Positions 17,257 through 29,880 of a stretch of 64,000 nucleotides of DNA are shown piece by piece. The stretch is from Thiobacillus sp. (GTDB taxonomy: Bacteria; Pseudomonadota; Gammaproteobacteria; Burkholderiales; Thiobacillaceae): assembly GCF_030696885.1 (NCBI RefSeq), contig NZ_JAUYRI010000033.1:1-64000 (forward strand), read 5' to 3'. A program made the translations under genes and the position numbers. Within the stretch, counting starts at the first letter, position 1. The number at the start of each line of letters is the position of its first letter. Under the pieces are notes generated by a model. It saw nothing but the letters and a program-made list of their open reading frames with translations, had not been told where the DNA came from and made no database searches.

Positions 17257-17799
17257 TCAGGGCTTGCGCCACAAGGCCTGCCAGCCCGCCAGCCCCAGGT
17301 TCTGCAGGGTTTCGATATTGCGCTGATAGATCGTCTCGGCCTCGGGGAAGGCCGCCACTGCGCGCGCGATGCTGGCCTCGCGCAACAGATGCAGGGTCGG
17401 GTATGGCGCCCGGTTGGTGTAGTTGCCGAGGTCGTCGGGCGCGGTGCCCTCGAACTGGAAGCGTGGGTGGAAGCTGGCGATCTGGATCACGCCGTCCAGC
17501 CCGTGCTCGTCGATGGCGGCCTCGGCCAGCTGCATGAAATCGTTGAAATCGAGAAAGTCCGGCAACAGCGTGGGATGGATCAACAGCGTGGTATCGACTG
17601 CTTCGGGATCGGCGGCAGCGAGAAAATCCAGCTCGCGGTCGAGGTCTTCCAGCAGGCCGTCCAGATGCCGGGCCGTGCTGACCACGAAGCGCACCTGGTT
17701 CTTCACGTAGACCGCCTTGGCGAACGGGCACAGGTTGAGCCCGATGACCGCCTTGTCGATCCATTCCCGCATGGCCGCGATGACTTCAGCTTCGTCCAT
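17257..17799 (-). CDS. DUF1415 family protein
   Basis: A 180-residue soluble protein. The conserved stretch WIDKAVIGLNLCPFAKAVY near the N-terminus, TLLIHPTLLPDF in the middle and YTNRAPYPTLHLLRE in the last third are hallmarks of the DUF1415 family, which is common in proteobacteria and has no assigned function. It is transcribed away from alaS (divergent, about 87 bp apart). Confidence 0.85.
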   Translation of the reverse strand: MDEAEVIAAMREWIDKAVIGLNLCPFAKAVYVKNQVRFVVSTARHLDGLLEDLDRELDFLAAADPEAVDTTLLIHPTLLPDFLDFNDFMQLAEAAIDEHGLDGVIQIASFHPRFQFEGTAPDDLGNYTNRAPYPTLHLLREASIARAVAAFPEAETIYQRNIETLQNLGLAGWQALWRKP

Positions 17800-17885
17800 G
17801 TTGCCTGCCCCAAACGCCTGTAAGGGCGGAACTTTAACGGATACAATGGCTTATTGTCCGCCGTTCACGCAAAAGCCCCTTAAAA

Positions 17886-20504
<2,619 letters not shown>

Positions 20505-20587
20505 CCTGTTGGAACAGTTTTTGCACGATCATCCGTGCCATGCACGTATGCATGCATTCCGATCCCTGCGATAGATAGACTGAGACG

Positions 20588-22288
20588 ATGAGTTCACTGG
20601 CCGCCAAACTTGCTTCGCACCTTTCCCGACTCGTGCCTTTCGGCACCGGAGGCGACAATCCGCAGGCCAGTCCGCGCGCAGCGATACGCTGGATCGAGAA
20701 TCTGCCGGTCGGCGACGCCTTCAAGGCTCAGCAGGCCATCTGTCAGGAACTCAAGCGCTTCAATGCGGAAAATTCGTCAAAGTACACGCGCGATCGACTG
20801 ATGATTTTCATGTTGCTCGACGAAAAGGCGAGCGACCTGCAGGACACCCTGGTGCGCCAATACCTGCGCAACCCGCGCATGTCGCGCTCGCTGGAAAGCC
20901 AGCTCTGGCACGCCGTGTACGGCCATTATTGGGAAGTGGCGCGGGGCTACCACGCCTTTGTGCTGCATCTCACCCAGGGAGTAGGCAAGACACCGCACGA
21001 TGCCGACATCCAGCTGGTCACGCTGCGCGCGATCCGCGCCATGGGCCAGCTGCTGAAGTGGCGCGCGATCCGCTACCTGCCGGCAAGCGAGAAACTGTGG
21101 CTGCGCCTGCACAATCTGTATCGCGTCGCCGAAACCGGGCAGTTCCACCGGCTACCGCAGCGGGTGTATCCCGAGGACGCGGCAACTTGCAACTGCGAAA
21201 CGGCCTATCTGCATATCCTGATGGTCGACCTGGCCAACTCCGGTACGCTCTACCCGCGCCAGCTCGACCTGCTCGACCGCTGGCTGTGCGGCTGGCACGA
21301 CTCGCTGAGCCTGGATACCGCTTTCGCGTCCGATACCCACACTTTCTACATCGACCTGTCGGCCGACCACGGGCCGCGCCATGTCCGCAAGCCCAACGAC
21401 GACAAGCCCTTGCGCTACTGGAGCACGGCCGGGCTGCTGCAGAAGCTGGACGAACTGCAAACCTCATTGCGCGCCGGGCACATCGCGCCTTCGGAACTGG
21501 GCCTGACCAGCGGCGCACGCACCAGCGAAAGCCTCGAACTGCTGCACCACCTGCTGCACCAGTGGGCACCGCTCGCCACCCGCGAGCAACGCCGCGCGCC
21601 GCGCGAGGCAAGCAAGCGCCTGGTCGACGTGGCACACGGCATCAACGCCATCGTCAACCAACTCAAGGCGAGCGAAAGCGGGACCGCATCGCCCTACGGC
21701 ACTGGACTCAGCTACAGCGAAGTCGACGATGTGCAGGTGTATGGCTTCATCACCGACCGCACCCGCGAACGCGTCTCGCACCTGCATGTTCCGACCGTCG
21801 CGGTCTCGCCCGACGTCGAACGCTGGGTCATGCACGACGAAAGCGAATGCGGCTACGGCGCCATTGTGGAATCGCGCGACCGGGACTGGCTGCGGGTCGG
21901 CGCCCTGATCGGCATCAAGCCGCACGACGCCCGGATCTGGGCAATCGGCATCGTGCGCCGCATTTCGCGCATCAACGACGATACCAGCTCGATCGGGGTC
22001 GAAACGCTGCGCGAGCCGCCCGCCCTGGTCACGCTCTACGAAATCTCGCCGTCGGGTTATCTGGTAGACGGTTTCGACAGCAACGGCGGGGGGCTGCCGC
22101 ACGCCAGCCTGTTGCTGGCCCGCAACGACGGCACCCCCGACAGCCTCATCCTCGACCCCGTGCATTTCATGCCGGGCAAAACCGCCGAACTGCGCGGCAT
22201 GGGCCAGCCCCGGCTCATCACGCTGGGCAATCCGATTGAGCACAGCGAGGGCTGGATGCGCGTCACGGTGGTTCCCCAGCCCGGCTGA
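20588..22288 (+). CDS. Uncharacterised 566-residue protein, possible PilZ-like C-terminal barrel
   Basis: Not firmly recognised. The protein is soluble with no signal peptide. The N-terminal 330 residues look alpha-helical (repeated helices such as LWHAVYGHYWEVARGYHAF). Residues about 405-480 look like a small beta-barrel (RWVMHDESECGYGAIVESR, then DWLRVGALIGIKP and IWAIGIVRRI), in the style of PilZ-related domains, but a complete PilZ RxxxR/DxSxxG signature is not seen. It lies between alaS and the pilus-locus response regulator, in the same direction; no close partner is evident. Confidence 0.7.
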   Translation: MSSLAAKLASHLSRLVPFGTGGDNPQASPRAAIRWIENLPVGDAFKAQQAICQELKRFNAENSSKYTRDRLMIFMLLDEKASDLQDTLVRQYLRNPRMSRSLESQLWHAVYGHYWEVARGYHAFVLHLTQGVGKTPHDADIQLVTLRAIRAMGQLLKWRAIRYLPASEKLWLRLHNLYRVAETGQFHRLPQRVYPEDAATCNCETAYLHILMVDLANSGTLYPRQLDLLDRWLCGWHDSLSLDTAFASDTHTFYIDLSADHGPRHVRKPNDDKPLRYWSTAGLLQKLDELQTSLRAGHIAPSELGLTSGARTSESLELLHHLLHQWAPLATREQRRAPREASKRLVDVAHGINAIVNQLKASESGTASPYGTGLSYSEVDDVQVYGFITDRTRERVSHLHVPTVAVSPDVERWVMHDESECGYGAIVESRDRDWLRVGALIGIKPHDARIWAIGIVRRISRINDDTSSIGVETLREPPALVTLYEISPSGYLVDGFDSNGGGLPHASLLLARNDGTPDSLILDPVHFMPGKTAELRGMGQPRLITLGNPIEHSEGWMRVTVVPQPG

Positions 22289-22422
22289 CGCCGCCAGCCG
22301 CACGGGCTGGTTTAACTTTCAGCGTTCCTCTGGCACAATCGTCGAAAATCCGACACGCGCACAATAATCCCCTTCTCCCCGAGAGCAGGCGCGGTCGCGA
22401 CACCATTGGACCTGGAGGATAT

Positions 22423-23853
22423 GTGTCCCAAACCAACAAACCGAGCCTGCTGATCGTCGATGACGACCCGCTGATTTCCGACACGCTTACCTACGTTCTG
22501 GGCAAGGACTTCGAGATCTCGGCCGCCGAGTCGCGAGCCCAGGTCAAGAGCCTGATGATGCAGCTGGATGAGCCGCCGCAACTGGCGCTGGTCGACCTCG
22601 GTCTGCCGCCGCAGCCACACAAGCCGGACGAGGGCTTTGCCCTGATCGCCGACCTGCTCGGCATCTCGCCCAGCATCAAGATCCTGGTGCTGTCGGGCCA
22701 GAGCGACGAGGCCAACGCGCGCCACGCGCGTGCGCTCGGCGCGATCGATTTCGTCGCCAAGCCATGCGAACCCGAGCGGCTCAAGTCGCTGCTGTTCAAC
22801 GCCCTGCTGGTGCAGGATGCCGAGCGCAGCGCCGACAAGGTGCCAACGCCGGTCAAGGATTCCGGCATCGTCGGCGCCAGCCCGGCGATGGACAAGCTGC
22901 GCGAGCAGATCAAGCAGTACGCCGCCGCCCCCTTCCCGGTGTTGATCGAGGGCGAATCCGGCAGCGGCAAGGAGCGCGTCGCCTCCAGCCTGCACAGCTT
23001 GTCGCCACGTGCGGCCAAGCCCTATCTGGCGCTCAACTGCGCAGCGATTTCGCCGACGCTGGTCGAGCCGACCCTGTTCGGCTACGCCAAGGGCGCCTTC
23101 ACCGGCGCCACCAGCGCGCGTGCCGGCTATTTCGAGGAAGCCGAGAACGGCACGCTGTTCCTCGACGAGATCGGCGAACTGCCGCTGGAACTGCAGGCCA
23201 AGCTCTTGCGCGTGCTGGAAAACGGCGAATACCAGCGCGTCGGCGAAACCCAGCCGCGCTTTTCCAACGCCCGCGTGGTCACCGCGACCAACCGCGACCT
23301 GCGCGCCGAGATCAAGGCCGGCCGCTTCCGCGCCGACCTCTACCACCGGCTGTCGGTGTTTTCCATTGCGGTGCCGCCGCTGCGGGAAATGGGCGAGGAC
23401 AAGCTCACCCTGCTCGACCACTTCCGCGATTTCTACGCGCGCGAAGCCAAGAGCCAGCCGTTCACGCTCGATACGCGCGCGCAGCAACTGTGGGCGGACT
23501 ATCACTTCCCTGGCAACGTGCGCGAACTGCGCAACATTGCTATCCGCCTCACCACCAAATACCCCGGCATGGCGGTCGACGTTCAGCAACTGGAAACCGA
23601 ACTCGATACCGACCAGGCCTATCCGCAGGAAATCCCGCTTGCCAGCGACAGCAAGGCGCTGATCGACATGGCGCGCAAGCAGTTGCAAACGCTGGCCAAC
23701 TTCAACCTCGACGCCACCCTGCGGCAATGGGAAAAAGCCTACGTCGAGGCCGCGCTCACCATGACCCACGGCAATCTGTCGCAGGCGGCCAAGCTGCTGG
23801 GGATCAACCGCACCACGCTCTATAGCCGTATGCAGACGTACGGAACTGAATAA
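22423..23853 (+). CDS. Sigma-54-dependent response regulator of the pilus locus (PilR/PrsR type)
   Basis: A 476-residue NtrC-family activator. Receiver domain residues 1-125 with phospho-acceptor Asp58 in LVDLGLP. Sigma-54 interaction AAA+ domain with Walker A GESGSGKE and the GAFTGA loop that contacts sigma-54. Fis-type HTH at the C-terminus ([17 protein letters not shown]). Start is GTG 22423 with GGAGG about six bases upstream; the overlapping ATG 22421 is out of frame. It is followed 9 bp later by the mshM-like gene. Its likely partner kinase is encoded at 34842-36602 and its likely target is the -24/-12 promoter at 36811. Confidence 0.9.
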   Translation: MSQTNKPSLLIVDDDPLISDTLTYVLGKDFEISAAESRAQVKSLMMQLDEPPQLALVDLGLPPQPHKPDEGFALIADLLGISPSIKILVLSGQSDEANARHARALGAIDFVAKPCEPERLKSLLFNALLVQDAERSADKVPTPVKDSGIVGASPAMDKLREQIKQYAAAPFPVLIEGESGSGKERVASSLHSLSPRAAKPYLALNCAAISPTLVEPTLFGYAKGAFTGATSARAGYFEEAENGTLFLDEIGELPLELQAKLLRVLENGEYQRVGETQPRFSNARVVTATNRDLRAEIKAGRFRADLYHRLSVFSIAVPPLREMGEDKLTLLDHFRDFYAREAKSQPFTLDTRAQQLWADYHFPGNVRELRNIAIRLTTKYPGMAVDVQQLETELDTDQAYPQEIPLASDSKALIDMARKQLQTLANFNLDATLRQWEKAYVEAALTMTHGNLSQAAKLLGINRTTLYSRMQTYGTE

Positions 23854-23862
23854 TCCCCCTCC

Positions 23863-25167
23863 GTGTACCTTGAATTTTTCGGTCTGAAAGAAGCCCCCTT
23901 CCGCATCACGCCGAACACCGAGTACTGGCATGCGGGGGGCCAGCGCGGCGAAATCCTCGCAGCGCTGCAATACGCCATCGGCCAGGGCGAGGGCATCATC
24001 AAGGTGGTGGGCGAAGTCGGCAGCGGCAAGACCATGCTGTGCCGCAAGCTGGTGGCGCAGTTGCCCGACACGATCGACAGCGTCTATCTCGGCAATCCCA
24101 CGCTCGACCCGGACGACATGCTGGCGGCGATTCTGGCCGATCTCGGCGAGGCGCCCGCCGACGGCCGGCAGGCCCGGCTGGCGCAGCTCAACGCCAGTCT
24201 GCTGGCACGCCATCAGGCCGGACGCCGGGTGGTGGTGTTCGTCGAGGAGGCACAGGGCATTGCGCTCGACCATCTCGAGTTCCTGCGCCTGCTGACCAAT
24301 CTGGAGACCGCCACCGACAAGCTGCTGCAGATCGTGCTGTTCGGCCAGCCCGAGCTCGACGTGCATCTGGCCGAGCCGCGCATCCGCCAGCTGAAGGACC
24401 GCATCACGCTGAGCCTCAACCTGTCGCCGCTGGCCGAAGCCGAAATCGCCGATTACCTGCGCGCGCGGCTGGCGGTGGCCGGCTATCGCGGTCCCGACCT
24501 GTTTCCGCCACCGCTGATCGCGCGCATGGCGCAGCTTTCGGGCGGCCTGTCGCGCCGTATCAACGTGCTGGCCGACAAAACGCTCTTGGCGGCCTACGCC
24601 GGGCAAACCCACAGCCTCGCCCCGGCGCACCTGGAAGCCGCCGCCGGCGATGCCGAAATGCCGCTTCCATCACGCTCGCAGCCGTCCCAACGACGCCTGT
24701 GGCTGGCAGCCGGTGGAATCGCGGCGGCCGCCGCGCTGGGCCTGCTGGCATGGCTCGCCTGGCCTACGCTGTCGCCCGGCATGCCGCAGCCCGTCTCGCC
24801 TGCCGCCGCGGTGTCGCCGGCGGCGCCGGCGCCCGTCGCCGAACCGACGCTCGCCGAGCGGGCGCTGCAAACCCAGCGTTGGCTGGCCAGCGCCGCGCCC
24901 GGGACCCATGTCATCCAGCTGGCTTCGACTAAAGATGCCGCCCGCGCAGCCGTATTATTGAAAAGTCTCGATGCCACCACCCCGCAACCTGTCCGGGTGC
25001 TGCACGGTCTGAGCCAGGGCAGCCCCGCCTGGATGATCCTGGCGGGCGAATTTCCCGATCGCGAGGCGGCGTTGGCGGTCCTGCGCACGCTCCCACCCTC
25101 GCCCGTCGGCGACCCGTTTCTGCGCACGGTCGGCAAAATGCGCACTGTAGTCTTGCCAACAGGATAA
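23863..25167 (+). CDS. MshM/ExeA-like AAA+ ATPase with SPOR-like C-terminus
   Basis: A 434-residue protein. It begins YLEFFGLKEAPFRITPN, the usual start of ExeA/MshM ATPases. Walker A is GEVGSGKT (residues 50-57), Walker B VVVFVEEAQ. A single membrane helix lies near residues 284-306 (LWLAAGGIAAAAALGLLAWLAW), then a Pro/Ala linker and a periplasmic region (residues about 350-430) with SPOR-like pattern, suggesting peptidoglycan contact. Role in related systems: helping to seat the secretin in the wall. Start is GTG 23863, weakly supported by a ribosome site. Confidence 0.85.
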   Translation: MYLEFFGLKEAPFRITPNTEYWHAGGQRGEILAALQYAIGQGEGIIKVVGEVGSGKTMLCRKLVAQLPDTIDSVYLGNPTLDPDDMLAAILADLGEAPADGRQARLAQLNASLLARHQAGRRVVVFVEEAQGIALDHLEFLRLLTNLETATDKLLQIVLFGQPELDVHLAEPRIRQLKDRITLSLNLSPLAEAEIADYLRARLAVAGYRGPDLFPPPLIARMAQLSGGLSRRINVLADKTLLAAYAGQTHSLAPAHLEAAAGDAEMPLPSRSQPSQRRLWLAAGGIAAAAALGLLAWLAWPTLSPGMPQPVSPAAAVSPAAPAPVAEPTLAERALQTQRWLASAAPGTHVIQLASTKDAARAAVLLKSLDATTPQPVRVLHGLSQGSPAWMILAGEFPDREAALAVLRTLPPSPVGDPFLRTVGKMRTVVLPTG

Positions 25168-25177
25168 GGGCTCGTCG

Positions 25178-26932
25178 ATGAATGCTGTGTTGAAACGCTC
25201 CGGATGGACAGGACTGCCGCTGGCCGGCCTGCTGCTGATCGGGGGTTGCGTGCCGCCACAGGCTTTCGACACCTCGGCCGGCCACATCAGCCAGCCCAGC
25301 CAGCCCGTCGAACTGGCGCCGCCTCCCGCCCCGGTGCGCGCCGCCCCCGCGCTGCCGCCGCCCCGACCGAGCGCCCCGGTCCCGACCTACACCGTGGTGG
25401 TCAACGACGTGCCGGTGAAAGACCTGCTGTTTTCCATCGCGCGCGACACCCAGTACAACATCGACCTGCATCCCGGCATTGCCGGCAACGTCTCGCTCAA
25501 CGCCGTACAGGAACCCTTGCCCGCGATCCTCGAGCGCATCGCGCGGCAGGCCAATCTGCGCTACGAAATGAACGGCCGCACCGTGTCGATCATGCCGGAC
25601 ACCCCCTACGTCAAGACCTATGCGGTCAACTACGTCAACGTGGCGCGCAACACCACGTCCAGCGTCGGCGTGGCGGCGCAGATCGCCAGCACCGGCGGGG
25701 GCGGCATCGGCACCGGTACTGGGGGGGCTGGCAGTTCGGCCAGCGGAAATTCCTCCACCACCACGGTGTCCAGCGAATCCAACAACGACCTGTGGACGGT
25801 GCTCGCCGACAACATCCGCACCATTCTCGCCGGCACCCGCGCGGTCACCCAAAACACCGAGGAACGCGCCGCGCGGCTGGATGCCGAAAAACGCGCGCGC
25901 GCCGAGCGCGTGTCGCAGGCCGAGGCCGCCAGCAAGGCCGGCGCGGGCGCGGCCAGCCTGTTTACCGCGGCGTTTGCCGACCAGCCCGCGGGCGATGGCA
26001 CCCACGACGTCGCGGCCAACCCGGTGGCGGGCACCGTCAGCGTGCTGGGCACCGCCAAGCAGCATGAGCTGGTGCAGCAGTATCTCGACCGCGTGATGCA
26101 GTCCGCGCAGCGCCAGGTGCTGATCGAGGCCACCATCGTCGAGGTCAGCCTGAAAGACCAGTACCGCGCCGGCATCGACTGGTCGAAAGCGCTGCAAGGC
26201 GCGACCGGCTGGTCCATCAACACCCTCGGCGGCGGCACCAATGCGCTGGCCGCTACGCTGACGCCCTTCATCCAGGCCACCTATACCAAGTCGGGCAGCA
26301 ATGGCTTCACCGCCGCGATCGACCTGCTGGAATCCTTCGGCAACACCAAGGTGCTGTCGAGCCCAAAGCTGATGGCGCTGAACAATCAGACCGCGCTGCT
26401 CAAGGTGGTCGACAACCTGGTGTACTTCACCGTCAAGGCTGATACCAATCAGAATGCCAATAACACCACCACGACCTTCACCACCACGCCGCAAACCGTC
26501 CCGGTCGGCATCGTGATGACGATGACACCGCAGATCAACGAGAACGGCATGGTTTCGCTGACTGTGCGGCCCACGATCTCGCGCAATGTCGGCTTCGTCA
26601 GGGATCCCAATCCCAGCATCCCGGCAGCCTTCCCGAACCAGGTGCCCATCATCCAGGTGCGCGAGATGGAATCGTTGCTGCAAATCCGCAGCGGCCAGAC
26701 CGTGATACTCGGCGGCCTGATCCAGGACGACCGCAACAACGCGCGCGACGGCCTGCCGGGCCTGTCGCGTCCGGAAGGCATCGGCGCGGTGTTCGGTCAG
26801 CACGAACGGATCAACAGCCAGACCGAACTGGTGATCTTTCTGCGCCCCATCGTCGTCTCCAACCCCACGCTGGAAAGCGAGGAGCTGCGCCAGTTTCAAC
26901 GGCTGCTGCCCAGCGCGCGGAGCGCGCAATGA
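25178..26932 (+). CDS. mshL: MshL-like secretin (outer-membrane pore lipoprotein)
   Basis: A 584-residue secretin. A lipoprotein signal (LLLIGGC, Cys24) is followed by a Pro-rich stretch and an N0/secretin-and-TonB short domain (residues 65-135). Gly/Ser/Thr-rich insertions follow near residues 165-205, and then the conserved secretin core (VLIEATIVEVSLKDQYRAGI; VLSSPKLMALNNQTALLKV; VILGGLIQ). Secretins form the outer-membrane channel for type IV pili and type II secretion. Position between MshM- and MshN-like genes supports MshL rather than GspD or PilQ. Confidence 0.9.
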   Translation: MNAVLKRSGWTGLPLAGLLLIGGCVPPQAFDTSAGHISQPSQPVELAPPPAPVRAAPALPPPRPSAPVPTYTVVVNDVPVKDLLFSIARDTQYNIDLHPGIAGNVSLNAVQEPLPAILERIARQANLRYEMNGRTVSIMPDTPYVKTYAVNYVNVARNTTSSVGVAAQIASTGGGGIGTGTGGAGSSASGNSSTTTVSSESNNDLWTVLADNIRTILAGTRAVTQNTEERAARLDAEKRARAERVSQAEAASKAGAGAASLFTAAFADQPAGDGTHDVAANPVAGTVSVLGTAKQHELVQQYLDRVMQSAQRQVLIEATIVEVSLKDQYRAGIDWSKALQGATGWSINTLGGGTNALAATLTPFIQATYTKSGSNGFTAAIDLLESFGNTKVLSSPKLMALNNQTALLKVVDNLVYFTVKADTNQNANNTTTTFTTTPQTVPVGIVMTMTPQINENGMVSLTVRPTISRNVGFVRDPNPSIPAAFPNQVPIIQVREMESLLQIRSGQTVILGGLIQDDRNNARDGLPGLSRPEGIGAVFGQHERINSQTELVIFLRPIVVSNPTLESEELRQFQRLLPSARSAQ

Positions 26933-26987
26933 ATAGCGCTTGGCGCGCGGAGTGCGCGCTGATTGAAACCCACGTGCGGAGTTCGCC

Positions 26988-28130
26988 GTGAGTCTGCTGC
27001 TCAAGGCCTTGAAGCAGGCCGAGGCCGCCCAGGGCGGCCGTACGGGGAACACACCCAACGGCCAGGCCGACGGCGACCTGGAGCTCGAGCCGCTTGCGCC
27101 CGGCGCGGCCCAGGCGCGCGAATGGGTGGAGCCGCCCGGTCTGCTGTTCGGCAGCAACGGGCTTTCATCCGATGCGCCGCGCCGCGCGCGCAACTTCCGC
27201 TGGCCGCAGTTCAGGCTGGTGCCGTTCGTCGCGCTGCTGGCCGCACTGGTGGCGCTGGGCTACGGCATCTATCTCTACTTCGCGCTGCAGCCGCCCGCTG
27301 CCGTCGTGGTTGCCCCGCCGATCGACAGCACACCCGCTGTCGCACCCACCCCTGCGCCGGTGCGAATCGCGTCGCCCCCTGCTGTCGCGATCGAGCCCGC
27401 ACCCACGCCTCAAGCTGCACCGGCTACACCCGCACAAGCACCAGCGCCAGCGGCCAGCCTTGCGGCCGAGCCCGCACCTGCGATGGCTCCGCCGGCGCGC
27501 AATCTGCCGCGCAGCACGTCGCCGGCGCGCAGCCCCGCACCCACCGCGCCGCTGCTGCTGCAGGCCGACGTGCACAGCAACGTGCTCAACCAGGCCTATG
27601 CGGCTTACCAGCGCGGCGCGCTGGCCGAGGCGGAGCGGCTCTACGCCCAGGCCGCCGCCCGCACCCGCAGCGTGGATGCGCTGCTGGGACTGGCCACGAT
27701 CGCCAGCGTGCAGAACCGCGACGCCGAAGCGCAGCTGCTGTATCGCGAAGTCCTTGAACGCGACCCGCGCAATGCCACCGCGCAGGGCGCGCTGCTCGAT
27801 CTGCTCGGCAATACCGACAGTCAGGCCGCCGAAAGCCGGCTCAAGCTTTTGATCGAGCGCGACCCCAGCCCGCAGCTTTATCAGACCCTAGGCAACCTGT
27901 ACGCCGAGCAGTCGCGCTGGAACGACGCCCAGGCAGCTTACTTCGAGGCCTTGCGCGGTGCACCGGGCAATGCCGATTACGCCTTCAACCTGGCGGTCAG
28001 CCTCGACCAGCTGCGCCAGCATCCGGCCGCACTGACGTATTACGAAAAGGCGCTTACCAGCGGCAGTGCGCACCGCTTCGACCGTGCGCAGGCCGAAGCG
28101 CGCGTGCGGCAGCTGAAGTCGGTTCGTTAA
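26988..28130 (+). CDS. MshN-like TPR protein
   Basis: A 380-residue inner-membrane protein. The cytoplasmic N-terminus begins SLLLKALKQAEAAQ, the usual MshN start. One membrane helix lies at residues about 78-97 (FVALLAALVALGYGIYLYF). A long Pro/Ala-rich linker follows (residues 98-190), then TPR repeats (residues 195-380). Start is GTG 26988 with GCGGAG upstream. It is 55 bp after the secretin gene and 10 bp before mshE. Its role in pilus assembly is structural by analogy. Confidence 0.82.
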   Translation: MSLLLKALKQAEAAQGGRTGNTPNGQADGDLELEPLAPGAAQAREWVEPPGLLFGSNGLSSDAPRRARNFRWPQFRLVPFVALLAALVALGYGIYLYFALQPPAAVVVAPPIDSTPAVAPTPAPVRIASPPAVAIEPAPTPQAAPATPAQAPAPAASLAAEPAPAMAPPARNLPRSTSPARSPAPTAPLLLQADVHSNVLNQAYAAYQRGALAEAERLYAQAAARTRSVDALLGLATIASVQNRDAEAQLLYREVLERDPRNATAQGALLDLLGNTDSQAAESRLKLLIERDPSPQLYQTLGNLYAEQSRWNDAQAAYFEALRGAPGNADYAFNLAVSLDQLRQHPAALTYYEKALTSGSAHRFDRAQAEARVRQLKSVR

Positions 28131-28140
28131 GCGCAATCGT

Positions 28141-29838
28141 ATGGAGCGCAGAAAAAAACTCCGGATGGGCGAAACCCTGGTTTCGCAGGGGCTCATCACT
28201 CTCGACCAGCTGCGCATCGGCCTGAAGGAACAGAAGTCGACCGGCCTGCCGATCGGCCGTCAGCTGGTGGCGCTGGGCTTCATGACCGAGGCGGTGCTGC
28301 GCGACCAGCTCGCCAATGCGCTCGGCAGCCAGGGCATCGACCTCACCCAGGTGGTGGCCGACCCCGAGGCGCTGCAGCTGGTGCCCGAGGAGTTCGCCCG
28401 TCGCCACCACCTGCTGCCGATCGCGCACGATGCCGCGCGCAACGTGCTGACGCTGGCGACCACCGACATGTTCAACGTCGTCGCGCTCGACCAGCTGAAA
28501 GCCGCGCTCGGCGGCCAGCTCGAAATCGACACGCTGCTGGCGAGCGAAGCGCAGCTGCTCGAATGCATCGACAAGTTCTACGGCTTCGACCTCTCGCTCG
28601 ACGGCATCCTGCGCGAAATCGAGACCGGCGAAGTCGACTACGCGAGCCTCAACCCCGAGACCGAGGAATACACCCAGCCGGTGGTGCGGCTGGTCGGCGC
28701 GCTCTTGACCGACGCGGTGAAGCGCGAATCATCGGACATCCACTTCGAGCCCGAGCACGCCTTCCTGCGCATCCGTTACCGCATCGATGGCGTGCTGGAG
28801 CAGATCCGCAGCCTGCACAAGACCTACTGGCCGGGCATCCTGGTGCGGCTTAAAGTGCTGTCGGGGATGAACATCGCCGAGACGCGCGCGCCACAGGACG
28901 GCCGCATGTCGCTGACGCTGAACGGCCGCCCGATCGATTTCCGCGTATCCAGCCAGCCCGGCATCCACGGCGAGAACCTGGTGCTGCGCATCCTCGACCG
29001 CGAAAAGTCCATCATGCCGCTGGAGCAGATGGGTTTCACCGACGACGCGCTGCGCGAACTGCAGCTGATGATGGCGCGCCCCGAAGGCATTCTGGTCGTC
29101 ACCGGCCCGACAGGGTCAGGGAAAACCACCACGCTGTACTCGATGCTCTCGCACCTGAACAACGAGACCGTCAACATCATGACGCTGGAAGACCCGGTTG
29201 AATACCCGGTCACGCTGATGCGGCAGAGCTCGGTCAACGAAACGCTCAAGCTCGATTTCGCCAACGGCATCCGCTCGATCATGCGGCAGGACCCGGACAT
29301 CATCCTGGTCGGCGAAATCCGCGACAAGGACACCGCCGAAATGGCGTTCCGCGCCGCGATGACCGGCCACCAGGTGTTCACCACCCTGCACACCAACTCA
29401 GCGCTCGGCGTGTTTCCGCGCCTGATGGACATCGGCATCCAGCCCGGCATCCTGTCGGGCAACATCATCGGCGTCGTCGCGCAACGGCTGGTGCGCAAGC
29501 TGTGTGCGCACTGCAAGGAAGCCTACACGCCGGACGAAGACGAGGCGCGCATCCTCGGCATCGACATCGCCCAGCCGCCGCAGATCTATCGCCCTGTCGG
29601 CTGCCCGCGCTGCAGCAACAAGGGCTACCGGGGGCGGCTGGCGCTGATCGAATTGCTGCGGATGGACCCCGAGCTCGACGAACTGGTGGCCAACCATGCG
29701 CCCCTGCACGAAATCCGCCGCGCCGCGCTCGCGCATGGCTACCACCCGCTGGCCGAGGATGGCGTCAAGCGCGTGCTGGATGGCATCACGTCGTTGACGG
29801 AAGTGGCGCGGGTGGTGGACTTGACGGGGCGGGTGTGA
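28141..29838 (+). CDS. mshE: MshE-like assembly ATPase with MshEN c-di-GMP-binding N-terminus
   Basis: A 565-residue GspE/PilB-type ATPase that powers pilus extension. Walker A GPTGSGKTTT lies at about residues 322-331, the Walker B region DPDIILVGEIRD follows, and a zinc-binding pair CAHC/CPRC sits around residues 456-490. The N-terminus carries two MshEN-like motifs, RMGETLVSQGLITLDQL (residues 8-24) and PIGRQLVALGFMTEAVL, which in MshE bind cyclic di-GMP. It sits 10 bp after the mshN-like gene. Downstream, an unusual 647-bp gap with a repeat element separates it from mshG. Confidence 0.92.
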   Translation: MERRKKLRMGETLVSQGLITLDQLRIGLKEQKSTGLPIGRQLVALGFMTEAVLRDQLANALGSQGIDLTQVVADPEALQLVPEEFARRHHLLPIAHDAARNVLTLATTDMFNVVALDQLKAALGGQLEIDTLLASEAQLLECIDKFYGFDLSLDGILREIETGEVDYASLNPETEEYTQPVVRLVGALLTDAVKRESSDIHFEPEHAFLRIRYRIDGVLEQIRSLHKTYWPGILVRLKVLSGMNIAETRAPQDGRMSLTLNGRPIDFRVSSQPGIHGENLVLRILDREKSIMPLEQMGFTDDALRELQLMMARPEGILVVTGPTGSGKTTTLYSMLSHLNNETVNIMTLEDPVEYPVTLMRQSSVNETLKLDFANGIRSIMRQDPDIILVGEIRDKDTAEMAFRAAMTGHQVFTTLHTNSALGVFPRLMDIGIQPGILSGNIIGVVAQRLVRKLCAHCKEAYTPDEDEARILGIDIAQPPQIYRPVGCPRCSNKGYRGRLALIELLRMDPELDELVANHAPLHEIRRAALAHGYHPLAEDGVKRVLDGITSLTEVARVVDLTGRV

Positions 29839-29880
29839 GGATGGGGCTCGCGGTATTTTTTCCTTTCGCGGATAAGCAGA

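Noticed and set aside
22331-22346. TGGCAC followed by a TCG a few bases later, upstream of the pilus regulator, as a second sigma-54 promoter
   Set aside because: The -12 GC is missing at the required 10-bp spacing, so only the -24 half fits.
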